Positions 5,278 through 10,428 of a stretch of 10,428 bases of DNA are shown here, piece after piece. The position numbers were made by a program, and so were the translations under genes. Source of the DNA: an uncultured Eubacteriales bacterium (lineage in GTDB: Bacteria; Bacillota; Clostridia; Christensenellales; Borkfalkiaceae); assembly GCA_900556195.1 (NCBI GenBank), contig USOJ01000018.1, forward strand, positions 1-10,428, given 5' to 3'. The first letter of the stretch is position 1. Each line of letters opens with the position of its first letter. A model generated the notes under the pieces. That model was not told the DNA's origin. It worked only from the letters and a program-made list of their open reading frames with translations, and ran no database searches.

Positions 5278-5306
5278 TTTACTTAAATCAAAAATTTTGC
5301 TAATAT
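5278..5306 (+). promoter_or_regulatory. Promoter of the T-box/ileS operon
   Basis: TTTACT (5278-5283), a 17-bp spacer, and TAATAT (5301-5306) would start transcription near 5313, about 18 nt before stem I of the T-box. It is back to back with the SRP RNA promoter, with 29 bp between the two -35 boxes. Confidence 0.65.
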
Positions 5307-5330
5307 ATAGAAAAGGTAAAGACGAAAACA

Positions 5331-5571
5331 CGCGGATATAAACACGGGCGTAACAGAGAGTCGGGCAGGTGAGAGCCGATCGCAACGCTTATATGCCGTA
5401 TCCTTTCCGAGCCGCGTCGCGGAAAATCACAGTATGCGACGACGTTCACCTTTACGTAAAAAGGATAAAAGAGCCGCGCTTAAACGATTAAACGCGGAAG
5501 AGAAGTGGTACCGCGGTTCCCCCGTCTTCTCGGTCGTCCGGTCATGCCGGGCGGGCGTTCAGACGCAGGGG
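5331..5571 (+). promoter_or_regulatory. T-box riboswitch for tRNA-Ile controlling ileS
   Basis: The leader RNA binds uncharged tRNA-Ile and then favours the antiterminator. Stem I closes with CGCGG (5331-5335) / CCGCG (5412-5416). Its distal hairpin has the AGAGAG...GGTGAGAGCCGA pattern (5354-5379). The specifier codon is ATC (5400-5402), isoleucine, in the GTATCCTTTCCGAG segment. The antiterminator is complete: GAGAAG (5500-5505) pairs with CTTCTC (5526-5531), with the tRNA-end bulge TGGTACC (5506-5512) and helix GCGG (5513-5516) / CCGT (5522-5525). The competing terminator uses the same strand: CCCC-CGTCT (5519-5527) with AGACG-CA-GGGG (5561-5571). The U tract after it is short (AATTTTC), so termination may be weak. 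Confidence 0.93.
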
Positions 5572-5639
5572 AATTTTCATATATCGGGCAATCGTGCAGG
5601 CAAAATATAAGTCCGAACGATTGCAAAACGGGAGGCAAT

Positions 5640-8600
5640 ATGTATAAGAAAGTAGACGCTTCGCTCGATTTCGTTTCGAGAGAGAAAGAGATAATCGAGT
5701 TCTGGAAGCAAAACGACGTGTTCGAAAAGAGCGTTAAAAAGAACGAAGGCAACAGGGAATTTACCTTTTACGACGGTCCGCCGACGGCTAACGGAAAACC
5801 GCACATCGGGCACGTTTTAACCCGCGTAATGAAAGATATCGTTCCGAGATACCGCACGATGAAGGGCTATCACGTTCTTCGTAAAGCGGGCTGGGATACG
5901 CACGGACTTCCCGTCGAACTCGAAATCGAGAAAAAACTCGGACTCGACGGTAAGCAGGATATAGAAAAATACGGCATAGAGCCGTTTATAAAAGAGTGCA
6001 AGCAGTCGGTCTGGAAGTACACCAACGAGTGGAAAAACATGAGCGACCGCCTCGGTTACTGGGTAGACATGGATCACCCGTACGTTACTTATCACGACGA
6101 TTATATCGAATCGGTGTGGTGGGCGCTTAAAACCATAAACGAAAAAGGACTTTTATACAAAGGTTACAAAATCGTACCCTATTGCCCGCGTTGCGGAACG
6201 GCGCTTTCTTCGCACGAGGTCGCGCAGGGGTATAAAGACGTAAAAGAAAAGTCCGTTTACGTAAAATTCAAAGTAAAGGGCAGAGAAAACGCTTATTTTC
6301 TGGTGTGGACTACTACGCCTTGGACGCTTCCGTCCAACGTCGCGCTCTGTATGAACGCGAACTCCGACTACGTAGAAATTTCGGCAAACGGCGAAAACTA
6401 TATTTTAGCCGAAGCGTTAGTGCCGACTCTTTTCGAAGAATACGAACTCGTAAGCAAAAAGAAAGGTAAAGACTACGAATACGTCGAGTACGAACCTATG
6501 TTCCCGTACGCGCTCGGTTCGTTCAAAGAAAAGGCGTTTTACGTAACCAACGACGATTACGTTACGCTTACCGACGGAACGGGCATAGTTCATATCGCGC
6601 CCGCGTTCGGCGAAGACGACGCCAACGTCGGCAGAAAGTATAATCTTCCGTTCGTACAGATGGTAAACGATCGCGGCAGATTCGTCGAAGCCGTTACTCC
6701 TTACGCGGGTCAGTTCGTAAAAGACGCCGATAAGGAAATCATAAAAGACCTTAAAATAAGCGGAAAACTCTTCAAAGACCAACTCTTCGAGCATAGTTAT
6801 CCCTTCTGCTGGCGTTGCAACACTCCGCTTTTGTACTACGCGAGAAGTTCCTGGTTTATAAAGACCACCGCCGTAAAAGACAGGCTTATCGCTGCCAACA
6901 AGTCGGTAAACTGGATGCCCGAAACGATAGGTACGGGCAGAATGGGCAACTTCCTCGAAAACGTAATCGACTGGGGCTTATCCCGCGAAAGATACTGGGG
7001 TACTCCGCTGCCGATATGGGTATGCGAAGACTGCGGCGAAAAGCGGGTTATGGGTTCCAAAGAAGAACTCAAAGAGGCTTGCAGGGTCGAGGGCGATATC
7101 GAACTTCACCGTCCGTATATAGACGCGCTTCATTGCAAGTGCGGTAAGTGCGGCGGCAGGATGACGAGAGTAAAAGAAGTTATCGACTGCTGGTTCGATT
7201 CGGGCTCTATGCCTTTCGCGCAGTACCATTATCCGTTCGAAAACAAAGACCTTTTCGAAAAGCATTTTCCCGCCGACTTCATCTCCGAAGCGGTCGATCA
7301 GACGAGAGGCTGGTTCTATACGCTTCTCACGATTTCGACTATTCTTTTCGATAAAGCGTCCTTCAAAAATTGTATAGTTTTAGGGCACGTCAACGATAAG
7401 AACGGTATTAAGATGAGCAAGCATATCGGCAACGTCGTAGACCCGTGGACGGTACTCGACAAACAGGGCGCGGACGCAGTAAGGTGGTATTTCTATACGG
7501 GCAGCGCGCCGTATCTTCCGACGAGATTCTACGAAGAAGCGGTTTCCGAAGGTCAGCGCAAATTTATGGGTACGCTCTGGAATACCTACGCGTTTTTCGT
7601 CTTATACGCCGACATCGATAAATATAACCCGTCGGAATACGACCTTAAAAAATGCAAGTTGAGTCTTATGGATAAATGGGTTTTGTCCAAACTCAACACA
7701 CTTATAAAGACGGTTGACGAAGGCTTGGACAATTACAAGATTTTCGAAACGGCAAGAACCATTCAGGACTTCACCGACGAACTTTCCAACTGGTACGTTC
7801 GCCGCGGCAGAGAGAGATACTGGGGCAGCGAAATGACCGAAGACAAGGCGGCGGCTTATACAACGCTTTACACGGTGCTCGTAACTTTGGCTAAAATCTG
7901 CGCTCCGTTCGTTCCGTTCATGACGGAAAGCATGTATCTTAATCTCGTCGTTCCTTTCTTCAAGGACGCGCCCGAATCGGTACATCTCTGCGATTTCCCG
8001 ACGGCGGATGAAAGCCTTATCGACAAGAAACTCGAAGAAGGTATGGAGACCGTTCTCGAAATCGTAACGCTTGGCAGAGCGGCGAGAAACGGCAGCAATA
8101 TAAAGAACCGTCAACCGCTCGGCAAACTTTACGTCGCTTCGGACAGAAAGATAGACCTTTCGCCCGAACTCTACGGCATAGCGCGCGACGAACTCAATAT
8201 CAAGAGTTTCGAACTTTTACGCGACGCGTCGCAGTTCGTAAATTATAAATTAAAGCCGCAACTTAAAACGCTCGGACCGAAATACGGAGCGTTGCTCGGC
8301 GGAATAAGGCAATTCCTCGACACGTGCGACGCGAAAGCGGTGGTAGACACCGTAAGAAGCGGCAAAAATTACGACTTCGAAGTAAACGGCAAGCCCGTTT
8401 CGCTCTCGCTCGACGATTTGCTTATTTCGAGCGAACCCGCCGAAGGCTACGTTTCTGAAAGCACCGACGGTTTGACGGTCGTACTCGACGCCCACGTCAG
8501 CGAAGAACTCCTGATGGAAGGCACGGTAAGAGAGATCGTTTCGAGGGTACAGAACATGCGTAAAGAAGCGGGATTCAACGTAACCGACCGCATAGTTTTG

Positions 8601-8765
8601 GGTTATACCGCCGAGGGCGTAAGCGAAAAAGCGTTTAAGTCGCTCGGCAAAGATATCGCGGGCGACGTTCTCGCCGAAAAACTCGTAAACGAAATTTTCG
8701 ACGGGTATAAAAAAGACTTCGATATAAACGGCGATAAAGTTACGCTCGTAGTCAAAAAAGTATGA
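5640..8765 (+). CDS. ileS: Isoleucyl-tRNA synthetase, type 2 (IleS2-like)
   Basis: This 1041-residue enzyme charges tRNA-Ile with isoleucine using ATP. The start is ATG 5640 with GGGAGG 5 nt upstream. The longer open frame from 5505 runs through the T-box and is not coding. Order: class I catalytic site YDGPPTANGKPHIGH (HIGH 55-58) and GWDTHGLPVE (84-93); CPRC (182-185); the CP1 editing domain with WTTTPWTLPSN (223-233) and GTGIVHIAPAFGEDD (313-327); two further Cys pairs near CEDCGEK and CKCGKCGG; KMSKH (591-595), a variant of KMSKS; then the anticodon-binding domain and a long C-terminal region without the Cys4 zinc end of type 1 enzymes. The length and DGPPTANG-PHIGH form fit type 2 (eukaryote-like) IleS, a group that often tolerates mupirocin; that is inference here. 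It overlaps the next gene by 4 nt (ATGA). Confidence 0.95.
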   Translation: MYKKVDASLDFVSREKEIIEFWKQNDVFEKSVKKNEGNREFTFYDGPPTANGKPHIGHVLTRVMKDIVPRYRTMKGYHVLRKAGWDTHGLPVELEIEKKLGLDGKQDIEKYGIEPFIKECKQSVWKYTNEWKNMSDRLGYWVDMDHPYVTYHDDYIESVWWALKTINEKGLLYKGYKIVPYCPRCGTALSSHEVAQGYKDVKEKSVYVKFKVKGRENAYFLVWTTTPWTLPSNVALCMNANSDYVEISANGENYILAEALVPTLFEEYELVSKKKGKDYEYVEYEPMFPYALGSFKEKAFYVTNDDYVTLTDGTGIVHIAPAFGEDDANVGRKYNLPFVQMVNDRGRFVEAVTPYAGQFVKDADKEIIKDLKISGKLFKDQLFEHSYPFCWRCNTPLLYYARSSWFIKTTAVKDRLIAANKSVNWMPETIGTGRMGNFLENVIDWGLSRERYWGTPLPIWVCEDCGEKRVMGSKEELKEACRVEGDIELHRPYIDALHCKCGKCGGRMTRVKEVIDCWFDSGSMPFAQYHYPFENKDLFEKHFPADFISEAVDQTRGWFYTLLTISTILFDKASFKNCIVLGHVNDKNGIKMSKHIGNVVDPWTVLDKQGADAVRWYFYTGSAPYLPTRFYEEAVSEGQRKFMGTLWNTYAFFVLYADIDKYNPSEYDLKKCKLSLMDKWVLSKLNTLIKTVDEGLDNYKIFETARTIQDFTDELSNWYVRRGRERYWGSEMTEDKAAAYTTLYTVLVTLAKICAPFVPFMTESMYLNLVVPFFKDAPESVHLCDFPTADESLIDKKLEEGMETVLEIVTLGRAARNGSNIKNRQPLGKLYVASDRKIDLSPELYGIARDELNIKSFELLRDASQFVNYKLKPQLKTLGPKYGALLGGIRQFLDTCDAKAVVDTVRSGKNYDFEVNGKPVSLSLDDLLISSEPAEGYVSESTDGLTVVLDAHVSEELLMEGTVREIVSRVQNMRKEAGFNVTDRIVLGYTAEGVSEKAFKSLGKDIAGDVLAEKLVNEIFDGYKKDFDINGDKVTLVVKKV

Positions 8766-9628
8766 AAGTAGCCGATAAATGGAAAGATTACGTCGTTCTC
8801 GCAACCGGCGACGGATATAAGTTGGAGCGTTGGAAAGACGTCGTTCTTCTTCGCCCCGACCCGCAGGTTATATGGGGCGCAAGGACGGATATGGAGCATT
8901 ATAAAGATCTCAACGCCAAATATATCCGTAGCGAAAGCGGCGGCGGGCGTTGGGAATATCTCAAAAAATTCCCCGAAGAATGGGTTATATCCTATGACGA
9001 TCTTAAATTCAAGATTAAGCCCATGGGGTTTAAGCATACGGGGCTTTTCCCCGAACAAGCCGTCAATTGGGATATAATGCGCGGACTTATCAAAAACGCG
9101 GGCAGACCGATAAGCGTTCTTAACCTTTTCGCGTACACGGGCGGCGCGACCGTTGCGTGCCTGTCTGCGGGGGCGAGCGTCTGCCACGTAGACGCAAGCA
9201 AAGGCATGGTCGAAAGGGCGGGTGAAAACGTCCGACTTTCGGGGCTTAAAGACAAACCCGTCAGATATATAATAGACGACTGCGTTAAATTCGTAAAACG
9301 CGAAATCAAACGCGGGCATAAATACGACGCGATTATAATGGACCCGCCGAGTTACGGCAGGGGTCCGAACGGCGAAACGTGGAAAATCGAAAGCGAAATA
9401 TATCCTTTCGTAGAACTTTGTACCGAAGTTTTGTCGGATAATCCGCTTTTCGTGCTTATCAACAGTTATACTACGGGGCTTCAACCGACGGTACTCGAAA
9501 ACATTCTTACGTTGACTGTAAAACGGAAAGTCGGCAAGGGCAGAGTTGAAGCGTACGAAGTCGGCGTAAAGACCGAAGAAGGGATAAATCTACCGTGCGG
9601 AGCGGGAGGCATGTTTATAAATGAGTGA
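8762..9628 (+). CDS. Class I SAM-dependent methyltransferase, RlmI/RlmK-like rRNA type
   Basis: This 288-residue enzyme has an N-terminal lead-in (1-90) and a Rossmann methyltransferase fold. SAM binding motif I is VLNLFAYTGGA (119-129), the acidic motif II VDAS (143-146), motif III IDDCVKFVKRE (171-181), and the catalytic-loop motif IV DPPSYGRG (194-201). The GFKHTGLFPEQAVNWD segment (89-104) is typical of the Methyltrans_SAM (PF10672) group related to 23S rRNA methyltransferases RlmI and RlmK. The short form lacks a PUA domain at its start, so the exact target base is not assigned. Its ATG overlaps the ileS stop (ATGA, 8762-8765), so it is probably translated by coupling and is under the T-box. 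It overlaps the following pseudouridine synthase by 8 nt. Confidence 0.85.
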   Translation: MKVADKWKDYVVLATGDGYKLERWKDVVLLRPDPQVIWGARTDMEHYKDLNAKYIRSESGGGRWEYLKKFPEEWVISYDDLKFKIKPMGFKHTGLFPEQAVNWDIMRGLIKNAGRPISVLNLFAYTGGATVACLSAGASVCHVDASKGMVERAGENVRLSGLKDKPVRYIIDDCVKFVKREIKRGHKYDAIIMDPPSYGRGPNGETWKIESEIYPFVELCTEVLSDNPLFVLINSYTTGLQPTVLENILTLTVKRKVGKGRVEAYEVGVKTEEGINLPCGAGGMFINE

Positions 9629-10349
9629 AAAACAATTCGAAAAAGAAGATCTCGTGATTTTACACGAGGATAATCACGTAATAGTGGTAATGAAGCCGCA
9701 GGGCGTGCCTTCGTGCGAAGACGAGAGCAAAGACAAAGATATGCTCACCGTGATAAAGGAGCATATCAAAGAACGCGAAAACAAGCAGGGTAACGTTTAC
9801 GTCGGGCTCGTGCATAGACTGGATAGACCCACGGGCGGGGTAATGGTATTCGCCAAAAGCAGTAAGGCGGCGGCAAGACTTTCCGAACAGATGAAGACGG
9901 GCGATTTCGAAAAGAAATATTCAGCCGTACTCGTCGGAAGCCCCAAAGAAAAACGCGCGACCCTTACCAACTACTTAAAGAAAAACCCGATAAACAATAT
10001 GGTTTACGTTTGCGGGCAGTCGGTAGAAGGCGCGAAGTTTGCAGAACTCGAATACGACGTAAAGGAAGAAAAGAACGGACTTTCGTTCGTTTCGGTAACT
10101 CTGCATACTGGCAGAAGTCATCAGATAAGAGTTCAGATGGCTAATATCGGCACTCCCGTTTACGGCGATATGCGTTACGGCGGCGAAAAGGCTAAAAAGG
10201 GCAGGCTCGCGCTTTGGGCTACGACTCTTTCGTTTACTCACCCCGTAACCAAAAACAGACTGTGTTTTAAGATAGAGCCGCCGAAAGACGTCCTCCCGTG
10301 GAAGTATTTCGACACGTCCGTAGTCGTCGATCCTTACGAAGCCCTGTAA
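9621..10349 (+). CDS. RluA-family RNA pseudouridine synthase
   Basis: This 242-residue enzyme isomerises uridine to pseudouridine in rRNA or tRNA. Motif I opens with IVVMKPQGVPS (21-31). The catalytic motif is HRLDRPTGGVMVFAKS (65-80), with Asp68 as the predicted nucleophile. Motif IIa/III is HTGRSHQIRVQM (162-173), followed by GDMRYGG. There is no N-terminal S4 domain, so it belongs with the short RluA/TruC/RluC-core forms, and the target position cannot be read from sequence. The start ATG lies 8 nt inside the methyltransferase gene, with GGGAGG 11 nt upstream, so this is the third gene of the T-box operon. No convincing terminator follows: CGGCG-TTT-CGCCG just after the stop lacks a U tract and is part of repeat DNA. 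Confidence 0.93.
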   Translation: MSEKQFEKEDLVILHEDNHVIVVMKPQGVPSCEDESKDKDMLTVIKEHIKERENKQGNVYVGLVHRLDRPTGGVMVFAKSSKAAARLSEQMKTGDFEKKYSAVLVGSPKEKRATLTNYLKKNPINNMVYVCGQSVEGAKFAELEYDVKEEKNGLSFVSVTLHTGRSHQIRVQMANIGTPVYGDMRYGGEKAKKGRLALWATTLSFTHPVTKNRLCFKIEPPKDVLPWKYFDTSVVVDPYEAL

Positions 10350-10362
10350 CGTTCGTCTTTTT

Positions 10363-10428
10363 AAGCGGCGTTTCGCCGACGCTCGCGATGACGTGCTTGT
10401 TTATTGTCATTGCGAACGAAGTGAAGCA
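10363..10428. repeat. Dispersed repeat pair in inverted orientation, running off the window
   Basis: CGCTCGCGATGAC (10380-10392) and GTCATTGCGAACG (10407-10419) are inverted, pairing at 12 of 13 positions as RNA if G-U is allowed. The right copy continues AAGTGAAGCA, the well-known intergenic TCATTGCGARCGAAGYGAAGCA repeat. A small CGGCG-TTT-CGCCG hairpin precedes it. The element is cut by the window end. Confidence 0.6.

Noticed and set aside
5505..5639. N-terminal extension of IleS by 45 codons.
   Set aside because: It translates the T-box antiterminator and terminator. The ATG at 5640 has a GGGAGG site, and the protein family begins there.
1..10428. CRISPR array, transposase, integrase or phage genes.
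   Set aside because: No regularly spaced direct repeats and no such proteins are present. The repeats seen are short palindromic intergenic elements.

Overview
This 10.4 kb window looks like chromosomal sequence from an anaerobic, gut-type Clostridia lineage (Firmicutes/Bacillota). The evidence is a tRNA-dependent T-box leader, a large Bacillus-type SRP RNA with an Alu domain, SepF and a YlmC/YmxH-family protein, sigma-A promoters with 17-bp spacers, and a SipW-type exported protein. Order and genus cannot be fixed from the sequence alone. No phage, transposase, CRISPR array or defence system is visible. Most genes are housekeeping, and the unusual material lies in the exported protein and in the spacers.

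Layout. (1) 58-1900, minus strand: one gene for a secreted protein with a SipW-type signal peptide, a beta-sandwich and two beta-helix modules. It is split in this sequence by one extra A in an A7 tract (1353-1359). Removing one base gives an uninterrupted 613-residue protein. A good promoter lies at 1974-2002. (2) 1940-2376: AT-rich spacer with a 10-bp inverted repeat, a 9-mer present three times, a possible 31-codon ORF and a strong bidirectional terminator that belongs to no obvious gene. (3) 2377-2676, plus strand: YlmC/YmxH-family PRC-barrel protein. (4) 2677-2924: a convergent spacer filled with dispersed-repeat DNA and nested hairpins, including a 63-nt cloverleaf-like unit. (5) 4794-2925, minus strand: operon yggS (ylmE) - sepF (ylmF) - YwaF/TMEM164-like membrane protein. 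(6) 4835-4882: a second kind of dispersed repeat. (7) 4900-5248, minus strand: SRP RNA with its own promoter and terminator. (8) 5278-10349, plus strand: promoter, T-box leader (specifier AUC), ileS, a class I SAM methyltransferase and an RluA-family pseudouridine synthase, with the three genes overlapping end to start. (9) From about 10363: dispersed repeat again, running off the window.

How the genes relate. In Bacillus the order is ylmC-ylmD-ylmE-sepF(ylmF)-ylmG-ylmH-divIVA-ileS. Here ylmC, ylmE, sepF and ileS are still within 9 kb but are inverted and split by ffs and repeats, so this looks like a rearranged relic of the division-linked ylm/ileS neighbourhood. The ileS operon is predicted to respond to uncharged tRNA-Ile through the T-box and would co-regulate two probable RNA-modification enzymes. 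I see no clearly new multi-gene system. The best leads are the homopolymer-split beta-helix protein, the cloverleaf-like repeat, the orphan terminator with its small ORF, and the membrane protein riding in the yggS-sepF operon.
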